A stretch of 46,036 nucleotides of DNA from Burkholderiales bacterium (GCA_947372225.1 CANBSV010000009.1:1-46036); one strand, 5' to 3'; counted from the first letter of the stretch, positions 8,192 to 19,434 are shown. The notes: a model not told the origin generated them from the sequence alone. Translations and numbers: made by a program.

Positions 8192-8196
8192 GCGCC

Positions 8197-9102
8197 TTGG
8201 GCCCGACCGCTCCAGGCTGGGCCGCGCTGGCGCTGGTGTTCAACGGCCTGGTGTGGGGACTGTCGTGGTGGCCGTTCAGGCAACTCCAAGCCCAAGGCTT
8301 GCATCCGCTGTGGTCCACGGTGCTGATCTACGGACCCGCGGTGGTGATCATCGTCGCCTTTCGTCCGCACTCGGCCGGCCAATTGATGCGTCACAAAGCG
8401 CTGTGGTTGCTGGCGCTGGCGGCCGGCGTCACCAACGCCGCGTTCAACTGGGCCTGCGTGATCGGTGACGTGGTGCGGGTGGTGCTGCTTTTTTATCTGA
8501 TGCCGCTGTGGTCAGCACTGCTCGCGCGCTGGCTGCTCAAAGAGCCCATGAGTCGCTACGCCGTGGTGCGCATGGCGCTGGCGCTGGCTGGCGCGGCCAT
8601 CGTGCTGCAACCGGAAGGCGGCAGCGGCTGGTCCCTGCTGCCCCTGCCCAACTCGCTCGCCGAATGGCTGGGTGTGTTGGGCGGCATGGGGCTGGCACTC
8701 AACAACGTGCTGCTCAAGCATCAGGCGAGGCGGTCTCAGGAAAGCCGCGTCCTGGCGATGTTTGTCGGCGGTGCAGTGGTCTCCGCGCTGGTCGGCACGC
8801 TCCTGAGTTCACAAGGCCAGGTGCCATGGCCGCTGGCGGGTGGCGTGAACTCATGGCCGGTTTGGGTGTGGTTTCTGCTGGGCGGGCTGGTCCTGGCCTT
8901 TTTGTGCACCAACGTCGCGCTGCAAATCGGCGCAACCCATTTGCCGGCACAGGTGACCTCCGTGCTCATGCTCAGCGAAGTGGTGTTTGCCGCCATCTCG
9001 TCGACCTGGATGGGCGCAGGGCACATCACTGTGCCGTTGCTGATCGGCGGCGCCCTGATCGTGCTGGCGGCCGTATGGGCGGCCAGAGAACTGCCGGCCT
9101 GA
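8197..9102 (+). CDS. DMT-family (EamA) transporter
   Basis: An inner-membrane drug/metabolite transporter of about 301 residues with two EamA repeats and roughly ten membrane segments. The first repeat contains FNGLVWGLSWWPFRQL and an early YGPAVVIIV. The second ends in VLMLSEVVFAAISSTWMG and an Ala/Val-rich last helix before the stop. Family members export amino acids or metabolites; the substrate cannot be told. The frame is open back to an ATG at 8098 inside lplT. The TTG at 8197, 5 bases after the lplT stop, gives a family-like N-terminus. The start is therefore uncertain and no strong ribosome-binding site is visible. Confidence 0.85.
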   Translation: MGPTAPGWAALALVFNGLVWGLSWWPFRQLQAQGLHPLWSTVLIYGPAVVIIVAFRPHSAGQLMRHKALWLLALAAGVTNAAFNWACVIGDVVRVVLLFYLMPLWSALLARWLLKEPMSRYAVVRMALALAGAAIVLQPEGGSGWSLLPLPNSLAEWLGVLGGMGLALNNVLLKHQARRSQESRVLAMFVGGAVVSALVGTLLSSQGQVPWPLAGGVNSWPVWVWFLLGGLVLAFLCTNVALQIGATHLPAQVTSVLMLSEVVFAAISSTWMGAGHITVPLLIGGALIVLAAVWAARELPA

Positions 9103-9226
9103 ATACCCCGCGCGGCAACGCGACTTCAGCCCGTCGGAGTCGGTGACCAGCGGTCCCGGGGATACGATCAGCGTGCGCTCGGCGGCCATCCGCCGGCGCC
9201 TGTTGCCCATCTCAAGGAGTTCCCTC

Positions 9227-9724
9227 ATGAACACCGCCCCCACCAGCGCCTTCGACTTCGAGGCCACCGCGATCGACGGCTCGGCATTTCCCTTGACCGC
9301 GCAACGCGGCTGCGTGCTGCTGATCGTCAACACGGCCAGCGCGTGCGGCTTCACGCCGCAGTTCGCCGGACTCGAGGACTTGTGGCAAACCTACGGTGAA
9401 CGCGGTCTGACGGTGATCGGCTTTCCGTGCAACCAGTTCGGCTCGCAAGACCCTGGCAGCGACATCGAGATCGGCACTTTTTGCCGAAGCAAGTACCACG
9501 TGAGCTTTCCGATGATGAGCAAGGTCGAAGTCAACGGCACCGAAGCCCACCCGCTGTGGAAGTGGCTCAAGGCCAGCGCGCCGGGCATCCTGGGCACCGA
9601 GGGCATCAAGTGGAACTTCACCAAGTTTCTGATCGGCCGTAACGGCCAGGCGCTCAAGCGCTACGCACCCAACGACACTCCGGCCTCTCTGAAGGCCGAC
9701 ATTGAAGCCGCTCTGTCCGCCTGA
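9227..9724 (+). CDS. Glutathione peroxidase (thioredoxin-fold)
   Basis: A thiol peroxidase of the GPx family that reduces hydrogen peroxide and organic peroxides, using glutathione or thioredoxin. It is 165 residues. The peroxidatic residue is C40 in VNTASACGFTPQ. The conserved FPCNQFG supplies the catalytic Gln and WNFTKFL the Trp-Asn pair. It has a Cys, not selenocysteine. The ATG at 9227 has a strong AAGGAG at 9214-9219, 7 bases upstream; the in-frame region before it is unlike the family. tyrB begins 3 bases after its stop, so the two are probably co-transcribed. Confidence 0.95.
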   Translation: MNTAPTSAFDFEATAIDGSAFPLTAQRGCVLLIVNTASACGFTPQFAGLEDLWQTYGERGLTVIGFPCNQFGSQDPGSDIEIGTFCRSKYHVSFPMMSKVEVNGTEAHPLWKWLKASAPGILGTEGIKWNFTKFLIGRNGQALKRYAPNDTPASLKADIEAALSA

Positions 9725-9727
9725 CCC

Positions 9728-10924
9728 ATGTTCGAACACATCGACGCCTACCCCGGCGATCCCATCCTGACGCTGAACGAGGCCTTCGGCCGCGATGCGC
9801 GCGCGCACAAGATCAACCTGTCGATCGGTATTTACTTCGACGACGCGGGACGACTGCCGGTGATGGGTGCGGTGCGCGAGGCCGAGACCGCCATGCTGCA
9901 AGGCATAGGCGCACGCCCCTACCAGCCGATGGAGGGCGCAGCCAACTACCGTCAGGCGGTTCAACACCTGCTCTTCGGGCCCACGCACGAGGCGGTGACC
10001 AGTGGTCGCATTGCCACGGTGCAGACGATAGGCGGGTCGGGAGGGTTGAAAGTGGGGAGCGACTTCCTCAAGCGCTACTTCCCGCAGTCGCAGGTGTGGG
10101 TGAGCGATCCCACCTGGGACAACCATCGCGCCATGTTTGAAGGCGCCGGTTTTCAGGTCAACACCTACCCGTACTACGACAGCGCCACGGGCAGCCTCAA
10201 GTTCACCGAGATGCTGGCCGCCCTTAAGACGCTGCCAGCGCTCAGCATCGTGCTGCTGCACGCGTGCTGCCACAACCCGACCGGTGTCGACCTCAGCGAA
10301 GCGCAATGGGCCGAGCTGATCCCGGTGATCCGCGAACGGCAGTTGCTGCCCTACGTCGACATCGCCTACCAGGGCTTTGGCGACGGCATCGAGGAAGACG
10401 CCCATGCCATACGCGCGCTGGCCGATGCCGGCATCACGTTCTTTTGCGCCAGTTCGTTCTCCAAGAGCTTCTCGCTGTACGGCGAACGCTGCGGTGCCCT
10501 GAGCGTGGTGTGCCCGGACGCCGCCCAAGCCGAACGGGTGCTCGGCCAGTTGCGCGCCACGGTGCGCAAGAACTACAGCAGCCCGCCCACCCACGGCGGC
10601 CAGATCGTCGCGCGCGTGCTGCAAACGCCCGCCCTGCGTGCGCAATGGGCCGCCGAGCTCGACGCCATGCGCCAGCGCATCCTGGCCATGCGCCAACGCC
10701 TGCACGCGGTGCTCAGTGCCAAGCTGCCCGCTCGCAACTTCGACTGCCTCATCAACCAGCGTGGCATGTTCAGCTACACCGGCCTCACCGCCGCGCAGGT
10801 CGACCGCCTGCGCGAAGAACACGCGGTCTACCTCGTGCACTCCGGCCGCATGTGCGTGGCCGGTCTGAACTCATCGAACGTCGAGGCCACGGCGGTGGCG
10901 ATGGCGGCGGTGCTGGGCTCATGA
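9728..10924 (+). CDS. tyrB: Aromatic amino acid / aspartate aminotransferase
   Basis: A PLP fold-type I transaminase of 398 residues, subclass Ib of the aspartate aminotransferase family. The TyrB-like N-terminus includes DPILTLNEAFGRD and KINLSIGIYFDD. The PLP lysine is K246 in SSFSKSFSLYGERCGAL; N183 lies in HNPTG and D211 in YVDIAYQGF. It should transfer amino groups between aromatic amino acids or aspartate and 2-oxoglutarate. AspC-like versus TyrB-like preference cannot be settled by eye, so the symbol is less sure than the family. It starts 3 bases after gpx, and its stop overlaps the start of the short acetyltransferase (ATGA). Confidence 0.93.
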   Translation: MFEHIDAYPGDPILTLNEAFGRDARAHKINLSIGIYFDDAGRLPVMGAVREAETAMLQGIGARPYQPMEGAANYRQAVQHLLFGPTHEAVTSGRIATVQTIGGSGGLKVGSDFLKRYFPQSQVWVSDPTWDNHRAMFEGAGFQVNTYPYYDSATGSLKFTEMLAALKTLPALSIVLLHACCHNPTGVDLSEAQWAELIPVIRERQLLPYVDIAYQGFGDGIEEDAHAIRALADAGITFFCASSFSKSFSLYGERCGALSVVCPDAAQAERVLGQLRATVRKNYSSPPTHGGQIVARVLQTPALRAQWAAELDAMRQRILAMRQRLHAVLSAKLPARNFDCLINQRGMFSYTGLTAAQVDRLREEHAVYLVHSGRMCVAGLNSSNVEATAVAMAAVLGS

Positions 10925-11430
10925 CCCATAGACTCGAGCCGACCGTCAGTGCCCTCGTGCCAGACTGGTCGCGCGAGAGCAAGCGCTGCTTCGAGTGGCA
11001 CCCCTCGCGCTCACTTCTGGCGAGCATTCGCTCCTACCAGCGCCACCGCGCGAATGGTTACCCGCACTCGGGGTTGCTTCGGCGCCTGGCTGTTTTGCGG
11101 CACCGGTTCTGGAGCGCGGTGACCGGCGCCGACATCCCGATCAACTGCCGCATCGGTGGGGGTTTGCTGCTGCCGCACCCCAACGGGGTCGTCATCCACC
11201 CCGATGCTGTCATCGGCCCCAACTGCCTGCTGTTTCAGCAAACCACCTTGGGTGGTGGGCCGGGCGGGGCGCCCACGCTGGGCGGGCATGTCGACGTGGG
11301 TGCAGGCGCCAAGATCCTGGGGGCAGTTCGGCTGGGAGCGCACTCGAAGGTGGGTGCCAACGCGGTGGTGCTGCAAGATGTGCCCGAGGGTGCCACTTGC
11401 GTGGGCATCCCCGGGCGGATCATCGGGTAG
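10921..11430 (+). CDS. Short serine O-acetyltransferase (hexapeptide repeat)
   Basis: A 169-residue left-handed beta-helix acyltransferase. Its hexapeptide repeats run from about residue 72 to 165. The segment HPNGVVIHPDAVIG carries H86, which aligns in pattern with the catalytic His of CysE, and LFQQTTLGGG follows. It lacks the long N-terminal helical domain of E. coli CysE and is similar in size to short, clustered serine acetyltransferases. The likely reaction is acetyl-CoA + L-serine to O-acetylserine, the precursor used by CysM in this window. A different acceptor such as a sugar is possible. The ATG overlaps the tyrB stop (ATGA), indicating translational coupling. Confidence 0.85.
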   Translation: MTHRLEPTVSALVPDWSRESKRCFEWHPSRSLLASIRSYQRHRANGYPHSGLLRRLAVLRHRFWSAVTGADIPINCRIGGGLLLPHPNGVVIHPDAVIGPNCLLFQQTTLGGGPGGAPTLGGHVDVGAGAKILGAVRLGAHSKVGANAVVLQDVPEGATCVGIPGRIIG

Positions 11431-11510
11431 TCAGGCGCCTGGCGTGGCAACTGTCAGCGCTCTGGCCGAGCGTTTGACAGGCCCCCAGCCAACCAGACTG
11501 GTCAGCACCG

Positions 11511-13598
<2,088 letters not shown>

Positions 13599-13637
13599 GC
13601 GCACAGCCTCAGCGCCAAGGAACGCACCCCGGCACGA

Positions 13638-15521
13638 TCAGGGCGCATCGCACAGGCAATGCGTGACCACGGTGAACGGTTTGTGGCTGTCTGTCAGGTC
13701 GGCCAGCCAGCCCAGGTCGTGACGCACCGGACCGGTCAGACTGTCGGGCAGATTGGCCGACACCAGTCGCAGGTCGAAATGGGCCGCAACCGCTCTCGCC
13801 GCAGCGCCACCAAAGGCTTCAAGCAGCTGCGCGACGCGCCCCGGCTCGCGGTCGATGTAAGTGACGCGGTATCCCCGTGCACCGGTGTCGCCTTTGTTCA
13901 CCAGCTTGGCTCGCAGCGCAGCAGACGTGATGGCCTCATCAATGCCGCCGATGCGGTCGACCAGACCCCGCTCAAGCGCCTGTGCGCCCGTCCAGACGCG
14001 ACCCTGCGCCACCTCATCGATGCGCTGCGGTGTGCTCTTGCGCGCCAGCGCGACCTTGCCGATGAAGTCGGCGTAGATGTGGTCCACACTGGTCTGCACC
14101 AAGCCGATGAAGCGCGGATCAGGTTCGCGGCGCGGGTCGCCCGCAGCACCCAGCCAGGTGGTCGTCACGCCCTCCGCGTGGACGCCGAGCTTGCCTAGCG
14201 CCTCGTGCGCGTGCGGCAGCAACGTGAACACGCCGATCGAGCCCGTGATGGTGGCCGCATCGGCCATGACCTCATCGGAAGCGGTCGATATCCAGTAGCC
14301 ACCCGACGCCGCCACATCGCCCATCGACACCACAACCGGCTTTCCTGCAGCGCGCGTGAGCTCGAGTTCGCGGCGCACGAGTTCGGAGCCGAAGACGCTG
14401 CCCCCGGGTGAATTGACACGCAGCACCACGGCTTTCACCGCCTCGTCTTCTCGCGCCTGACGCACCAGCGCGGCAGTCGACAGCCCGCCCACCGCACCGC
14501 CCGGCGCCTTTCCATCGACGATCTCGCCTTCGGCCACCACCACCGCCACGGCGTCGCCAGTTGGCTTGACGACCGGGGTGATGCGCGCGAGGTAGCTGTC
14601 GAACGAGACCTGGCGAAACGTCTGCGACTCGGCGTCACGAGCGCCGCGCTCGATCAGCAGGGCGCGCAACTCGTCGCGGGTCTTGAGCGCATCGACCTGA
14701 TGCGCATCGAGCGCCAGGCGTGCAGCGTCCCCGCCGGCGGCTGTCAGCCGCTCAGGCAAGGTGTCGATCAGCGCTTGCGTGCTGCCCTGCGGAAGCTTGC
14801 GTGCATGCTCGATGCCATAGGTGTACGTCGCCCACAAGGCCCCATACAAGACAGTGTCGGCCTGCTTGGAGGCCTCGGACGGTCCGTTGGCGACGAACGG
14901 CTCGGCCGCGCTCTTGAACGTGCCCACGCGCACCAGACTGACGCTGACACCGAGCTTGTCGAGCGCTCCAAGATAGTAGTTGCGCAGGTGGCCGTAGCCA
15001 TCCAGATAGACCGCTCCCAGCGGGTGCATGAGGACCTCACTGGCGTGCGCGGCAAGGTAGTACTGCTTCTGGTTGTAGCCCGAGCCCCAGGCCACCACCG
15101 GCTTGCCGCTGGCCTTGAATCGCTCAAGCGCTTTGGCAACCTCGCGCAGGCTGGCCAGGCCGGCGCCCTGAAAGTTGTCGAGCATCAGCACGACGCCGGT
15201 GATGTGCGGGTCGGTGGTCGCCGACTCCAGTGCCGCGAGCACATCGCGAAGTCGCGTGATGTGCATCGACTCGCCACCCAACCGTGCGATGGCGTTGTCG
15301 CGCACGCTGCCGGGCATTTCTTCCACCAGCGGACCTTCCAGATCGAGCACCAGCGCGGTGTGGTCCAGAAGCGCCGGGGTCTCGCGCTTGGCCATGGCAA
15401 ACAGCACCACAAGCACCAGCAACAGGAAAAGCACGTTCAGCAAAGTCCGACGGGTGACGTCGACGAACCACCACAAGCCGGCCAAGCCACGACGCAGCAG
15501 GGTCAGGGGACGCAAGGACAT
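13638..15521 (-). CDS. sppA: Signal peptide peptidase SppA, 67K type
   Basis: A membrane-anchored serine protease that degrades cleaved signal peptides. It is 627 residues, the long double-domain type with two S49 repeats. A membrane anchor covers residues 28-43. The general base is K203 in RVGTFKSAAEPF in the N-terminal repeat. The nucleophile is S406 in GDVAASGGYW in the C-terminal repeat, so the Lys/Ser dyad is split between the repeats as in E. coli SppA. The ATG at 15521 is preceded by GGAG; the frame runs on upstream toward katG but that part lacks family character. It is divergent from katG across 228 bases. Confidence 0.96.
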   Translation of the reverse strand: MSLRPLTLLRRGLAGLWWFVDVTRRTLLNVLFLLLVLVVLFAMAKRETPALLDHTALVLDLEGPLVEEMPGSVRDNAIARLGGESMHITRLRDVLAALESATTDPHITGVVLMLDNFQGAGLASLREVAKALERFKASGKPVVAWGSGYNQKQYYLAAHASEVLMHPLGAVYLDGYGHLRNYYLGALDKLGVSVSLVRVGTFKSAAEPFVANGPSEASKQADTVLYGALWATYTYGIEHARKLPQGSTQALIDTLPERLTAAGGDAARLALDAHQVDALKTRDELRALLIERGARDAESQTFRQVSFDSYLARITPVVKPTGDAVAVVVAEGEIVDGKAPGGAVGGLSTAALVRQAREDEAVKAVVLRVNSPGGSVFGSELVRRELELTRAAGKPVVVSMGDVAASGGYWISTASDEVMADAATITGSIGVFTLLPHAHEALGKLGVHAEGVTTTWLGAAGDPRREPDPRFIGLVQTSVDHIYADFIGKVALARKSTPQRIDEVAQGRVWTGAQALERGLVDRIGGIDEAITSAALRAKLVNKGDTGARGYRVTYIDREPGRVAQLLEAFGGAAARAVAAHFDLRLVSANLPDSLTGPVRHDLGWLADLTDSHKPFTVVTHCLCDAP

Positions 15522-15654
15522 GAAAACTCCACATTGAGGATCGACCGCGATCGACTGTACGCGCCGGTCTCCACCAGCCCGGCGGCCCGGCCCGAAGACG
15601 GCCGGCCCACGGAAGCCATTGGCGTTGGCTATGAACGGGATTCGGTTGATTGCG

Positions 15655-15683
15655 TTTCCAGGGACACCTCGGTTCGGTACAGT
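15655..15683 (+). promoter_or_regulatory. Possible sigma-70 promoter for katG
   Basis: TTTCCA (15655-15660) and TACAGT (15678-15683) are separated by 17 bases and lie about 66 bases before the katG start. Each matches 4 of 6 consensus positions. No clear OxyR motif was recognised nearby. This is a weak prediction from spacing and partial consensus. Confidence 0.3.
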
Positions 15684-15749
15684 TTTTCTGCCGATGACAG
15701 GCACCCCGCCGACCCGGCGGTGAACCGAATCCAACCGAAGGAGACCAGC

Positions 15750-17948
15750 ATGTCAAGCGAAGCAAAGTGCCCATTCGCGGGCGGTGTCCGCACCCAGGCC
15801 AAGGCGCGCAGCGGCCAGACCAATGCCGACTGGTGGCCCGAGCAGCTGAACCTGAAGATCCTCCACCAGCGTTCGCCCCAAGTCGACCCGATGGGCGAGT
15901 CGTTCGACTACGCCGAGGCATTCAAGAGCCTCGATCTGGACGCCGTGGTGCGTGACCTCAAGGCGCTGATGACGACCTCTCAAGACTGGTGGCCTGCTGA
16001 CTGGGGCCACTACGGGGGGCTCTTCGTGCGCATGACCTGGCACGCCGCAGGCACCTACCGCGTCGCTGATGGCCGCGGCGGTGCCGGCACGGGCGCTCAG
16101 CGCTTCGCACCGCTCAACAGCTGGCCGGACAACGGCAACCTGGACAAGGCACGCCGCCTGCTGTGGCCGATCAAGCAGAAGTACGGCCGCAAGCTGTCGT
16201 GGGCCGATCTGATCGTGTTGGCCGGCACCGTCGCGATGGAGTCGATGGGCTTCAAGACCTTCGGCTTCGGTGGCGGGCGCGCCGACATCTGGGCGCCCGA
16301 AGACGACATCCACTGGGGCACCGAAAAGACGTGGCTGGGCGACGAGCGCTACAGCGGCGATCGCCAACTCGCCAACCCGCTGGGCGCCGTGCAGATGGGC
16401 CTGATCTATGTGAACCCCGAAGGCCCCAATGGCCACCCCGACCCGGTGGCTTCCGGCCGCGATGTGCGCGAGACCTTCGCGCGCATGGCCATGAACGACG
16501 AAGAGACGGTGGCGCTGGTCGCTGGCGGCCACACCTTCGGCAAAGCCCATGGCGCCGGTGATCCGGCACTGGTCGGCCGCGAGCCCGAGGGCGCCGACAT
16601 CGAAAACCAAGGCCTGGGCTGGAAGAACGCGTTCGGCACGGGCAAGGGCGGGCACACCACCACCAGCGGAATCGAAGGCGCCTGGAAGCCCAACCCGACG
16701 ACGTGGGACATGGGCTACTTCGACATGCTGTTCGGCTACGAGTGGGAACTGACCCGAAGCCCAGCAGGCGCCCACCAGTGGACGGCCAAGAACTGCAAGC
16801 CCGAGCACCTGATCCCCGACGCGCACGACCCGTCGAAGAAGCACCCGCCGATGATGACCACGGCCGACCTGTCGCTGCGCTTCGATCCGGCTTACGAAAA
16901 GATCTCGCGCCGCTATCACCAAAACCCGCAGGCGTTTGCGGATGCCTTCGCCCGCGCCTGGTTCAAGCTGACCCACCGCGACATGGGCCCGCGGGCGCGC
17001 TACCTCGGCAAGCTCGTGCCGAAGGAAGTGCTGATCTGGCAGGACCCGGTGCCCGCTGTCGACCATGCGCTGGTCGACGAGCACGACATCACGGGCCTGA
17101 AAGCCAAACTCATCGCATCCGGCCTGTCCATCTCCGAATTGGTCACCACCGCCTGGGCATCGGCATCAACCTTTCGCGGGAGCGACAAGCGCGGCGGGGC
17201 CAACGGTGCTCGCATCCGCCTCGCGCCGCAAAAGAACTGGGCGGTCAACCAACCGGCCGAGATGGCGCGCGTGCTCTCGCGGCTGGAAGACATTCAGCAT
17301 GCGTTCAACGACTCGCAGTCCGGCGGCAAGAAGATCTCGCTGGCCGACCTGATCGTGCTGGGCGGCTGCGCCGCAGTGGAAGCGGCCGCCAGAAAGGCAG
17401 GCCATGCGGTGACTGTGCCCTTCTCGCCAGGCCGCACCGATGCGACACAGGAGCAAACCGATGTGGAGTCGTTTGCCGTTCTGGAGCCGCTCGCAGATGG
17501 CTTTCGAAACCATGTCCGCTCGGGGCTTGAGAGCTCGGCGGCCGAACTGCTGGTGGACAAGGCCCAGCTGCTCAACCTCACGGCGCCAGAGATGACGGTG
17601 CTGGTCGGTGGCCTGCGCGTGCTGAACGCCAACGCCGGGGGGTCCGCTCACGGCGTGTTCACGCATCGGCCCGGGACGCTGACGAACGACTTCTTCGTCA
17701 ACCTGCTCGACATGCGCACGGCATGGCAAAAGTGCGCCACCAGCGCAGGTGTGCTCGAAGGGCGCGACCGGACGACAGGCGCGCCCCAGTGGACGGCCAC
17801 CACCGTCGATCTGGTGTTCGGGTCGAACTCGCAGTTGCGCGCACTGTCTGAGGTGTACGCGTGCAGCGATTCACAGCCCGCGTTCGTGCGCGACTTCGTG
17901 GCGGCGTGGGACAAGGTGATGAGCCTCGACCGCTACGACCTGCGGTGA
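15750..17948 (+). CDS. katG: Catalase-peroxidase KatG
   Basis: A haem enzyme of 732 residues with both catalase and broad peroxidase activity. The distal site is R94, W97 and H98 (MTWHAAGTYR). The proximal haem ligand is H261 in AGGHTFGKAHG. W97, Y220 (MGLIYVNPEG) and M246 (ARMAMND) form the Trp-Tyr-Met adduct required for catalase activity, so all key residues are intact. The duplicated C-terminal half starts near residue 420 with LKAKLIASGLS and lacks a haem site, as usual. The ATG at 15750 has a strong AAGGAG at 15738-15743. The frame is open far upstream, but antisense to sppA. A terminator follows the gene; rubredoxin comes next. Confidence 0.98.
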   Translation: MSSEAKCPFAGGVRTQAKARSGQTNADWWPEQLNLKILHQRSPQVDPMGESFDYAEAFKSLDLDAVVRDLKALMTTSQDWWPADWGHYGGLFVRMTWHAAGTYRVADGRGGAGTGAQRFAPLNSWPDNGNLDKARRLLWPIKQKYGRKLSWADLIVLAGTVAMESMGFKTFGFGGGRADIWAPEDDIHWGTEKTWLGDERYSGDRQLANPLGAVQMGLIYVNPEGPNGHPDPVASGRDVRETFARMAMNDEETVALVAGGHTFGKAHGAGDPALVGREPEGADIENQGLGWKNAFGTGKGGHTTTSGIEGAWKPNPTTWDMGYFDMLFGYEWELTRSPAGAHQWTAKNCKPEHLIPDAHDPSKKHPPMMTTADLSLRFDPAYEKISRRYHQNPQAFADAFARAWFKLTHRDMGPRARYLGKLVPKEVLIWQDPVPAVDHALVDEHDITGLKAKLIASGLSISELVTTAWASASTFRGSDKRGGANGARIRLAPQKNWAVNQPAEMARVLSRLEDIQHAFNDSQSGGKKISLADLIVLGGCAAVEAAARKAGHAVTVPFSPGRTDATQEQTDVESFAVLEPLADGFRNHVRSGLESSAAELLVDKAQLLNLTAPEMTVLVGGLRVLNANAGGSAHGVFTHRPGTLTNDFFVNLLDMRTAWQKCATSAGVLEGRDRTTGAPQWTATTVDLVFGSNSQLRALSEVYACSDSQPAFVRDFVAAWDKVMSLDRYDLR

Positions 17949-17990
17949 TCGAGGCGATCTCGCCTTCGGGCGGGGTCGACGGCTTTCCCA

Positions 17991-18016
17991 GGGCGGCAGC
18001 AATGCCGCCCTTTTTT
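17991..18016 (+). terminator. Rho-independent terminator after katG
   Basis: An 8-bp perfect stem (GGGCGGCA / TGCCGCCC) with a GCAA tetraloop is followed by six T, 43 bases past the katG stop. It should separate katG transcription from the rubredoxin pair. Confidence 0.92.
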
Positions 18017-18092
18017 GTGGGGGCAACGCCTCGGGCGTACCGGCGGGCACCGCAAAATCACGGGCTCCGATCCATCCCTCGAGACCCGAGAC

Positions 18093-18257
18093 ATGAAACA
18101 GTACCAATGCTTGGTTTGCGGCTTTGTATACGACGAAGCCCTGGGCCTGCCCGATCACGGCATTCCTGCCGGCACCGTCTGGGCCGATGTGCCCGCCGAC
18201 TGGGAATGCCCCGACTGTGGCGTGAGCAAGGCCGACTTCGAGATGGTCGCGAACTGA
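18093..18257 (+). CDS. Rubredoxin
   Basis: A 54-residue one-domain rubredoxin, a one-electron carrier with a single iron held by four cysteines: C6 and C9 (CLVCGFVYD) and C39 and C42 (CPDCGVSK). The core aromatic residues in GFVYD, TVWADVPADWECP are typical. The ATG at 18093 gives the standard short N-terminus. Its stop overlaps the next start (TGATG), so it is translated with the reductase behind it. The partner enzyme could be a peroxide or oxygen reductase, or an alkane hydroxylase; none of these latter is in the window. Confidence 0.97.
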   Translation: MKQYQCLVCGFVYDEALGLPDHGIPAGTVWADVPADWECPDCGVSKADFEMVAN

Positions 18258-19414
18258 TGGCTGCCGCGCCGCTGGTGGTGGTTGGCAGCGGGCTCGCCGG
18301 CTATGCGGTGGCGCGCGAGTTCCGCAAGCTCGACAAGGAAACACCGCTGGTGGTGCTCAGCCGCGACCACGGCGGCTACTACTCCAAGCCGATGTTGTCC
18401 AACGCGCTGGCCGGTCAGAAAACCGCCGCCAGCTTGTTGATGAAGTCCGCCGAGAAGATGGCCGTCGAGCTCAACGCCGACGTGCGCGGCGGCGTGTCGG
18501 TGGAGCACATCGACACCGCATCGCGCCAGCTGACGCTGGCCGGCGGCGAGGTACTGCCCTACCGCGATCTGGTGCTGGCGCTGGGCGCCGACCCGATCCG
18601 CTTGCCACTGGGTGGTGACGCCGCCGATTCCGTTTACTCGGTCAATGACCTGGACGACTACGCTCGCTTTTCGCTGGCACTGGAAGGCGCCAAGAGCGTG
18701 GCCATCCTCGGCGCAGGGCTGATCGGCTGCGAGTTCGCCAACGACTTGCTGCACCGCGGCATCGCGCCGACGGTGCTGGATCTGGCCGACGGGCCGCTGT
18801 CGCGCCTCCTGCCGCGCCAGGCCAGCGATTGGCTGCGCACCCGGCTCGAATCGGCGGGGGTGGTGTTTCGCTTTGGTGCGGCGGCCAGCCGCGTCGATCA
18901 CGACAGCAACGGCCTGACGGTGACGCTGAGCGATGGCAGCTCGCTTCCCACCGACCGTGTGCTGTCTGCCGTGGGTCTGCGGCCACGAGTGGCCCTGGCG
19001 CACGGCGCGGGGATCGCTGTGGGCCGAGGCATCAGCGTGGATCGGCTGCTGGCGAGCTCGGCCGCCCACGTGTGGGCCGTGGGTGACTGCGCCGAGGTGC
19101 TTGGATTGAACCTGCCCTACGTGATGCCGCTGATGCAGCAGTCACGCGCCCTGGCCGCCACGCTGTGTGGTCAACCGACGCCGGTGGCCTACCCAGCGAT
19201 GCCGGTGATGGTGAAAACACCGGCCTGTCCGACGATCGTGTGTCCGCCCCAGCCTGGCGCTACGGGCAACTGGGAGGTCGAAGCCACCGCCGACGCCTGC
19301 GAAGCGCGGTTTGTCGGCGCCGATGGCGGGCTGCTGGGTTTCGCACTGCTGGGCGCGGCGACCGTCAAGAAGCAGGCCATGGCCGCACTGGTGCCGGGAG
19401 CCTGGCCCGACTGA
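18257..19414 (+). CDS. FAD-dependent oxidoreductase, likely rubredoxin-NAD(P)+ reductase
   Basis: A 385-residue pyridine-nucleotide-disulphide-fold flavoprotein. The FAD-binding VVGSGLAGYAVAREFRKLD lies at the N-terminus, with the family segment GGYYSKPMLSNAL just after it. The NAD(P) Rossmann motif is VAILGAGLIGCEFAND near residues 151-166, and a second FAD motif VWAVGDCAEV follows. No redox-active CxxC pair is present, which fits a rubredoxin or ferredoxin reductase. The TGATG overlap with the rubredoxin gene strongly supports this partner. It converges on priA with only 20 bases between. Confidence 0.93.
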   Translation: MAAAPLVVVGSGLAGYAVAREFRKLDKETPLVVLSRDHGGYYSKPMLSNALAGQKTAASLLMKSAEKMAVELNADVRGGVSVEHIDTASRQLTLAGGEVLPYRDLVLALGADPIRLPLGGDAADSVYSVNDLDDYARFSLALEGAKSVAILGAGLIGCEFANDLLHRGIAPTVLDLADGPLSRLLPRQASDWLRTRLESAGVVFRFGAAASRVDHDSNGLTVTLSDGSSLPTDRVLSAVGLRPRVALAHGAGIAVGRGISVDRLLASSAAHVWAVGDCAEVLGLNLPYVMPLMQQSRALAATLCGQPTPVAYPAMPVMVKTPACPTIVCPPQPGATGNWEVEATADACEARFVGADGGLLGFALLGAATVKKQAMAALVPGAWPD

Positions 19415-19434
19415 TCGTTGGCGGCTCGGGAGGC

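Noticed and set aside
9212..10840. 542-codon minus-strand frame opposite gpx and tyrB
   Set aside because: It shadows two intact genes with complete catalytic residues and shows no protein family features.
14700..15749. Long in-frame upstream extension of katG
   Set aside because: It runs antisense over sppA. KatG has a strong AAGGAG and a family N-terminus at 15750.
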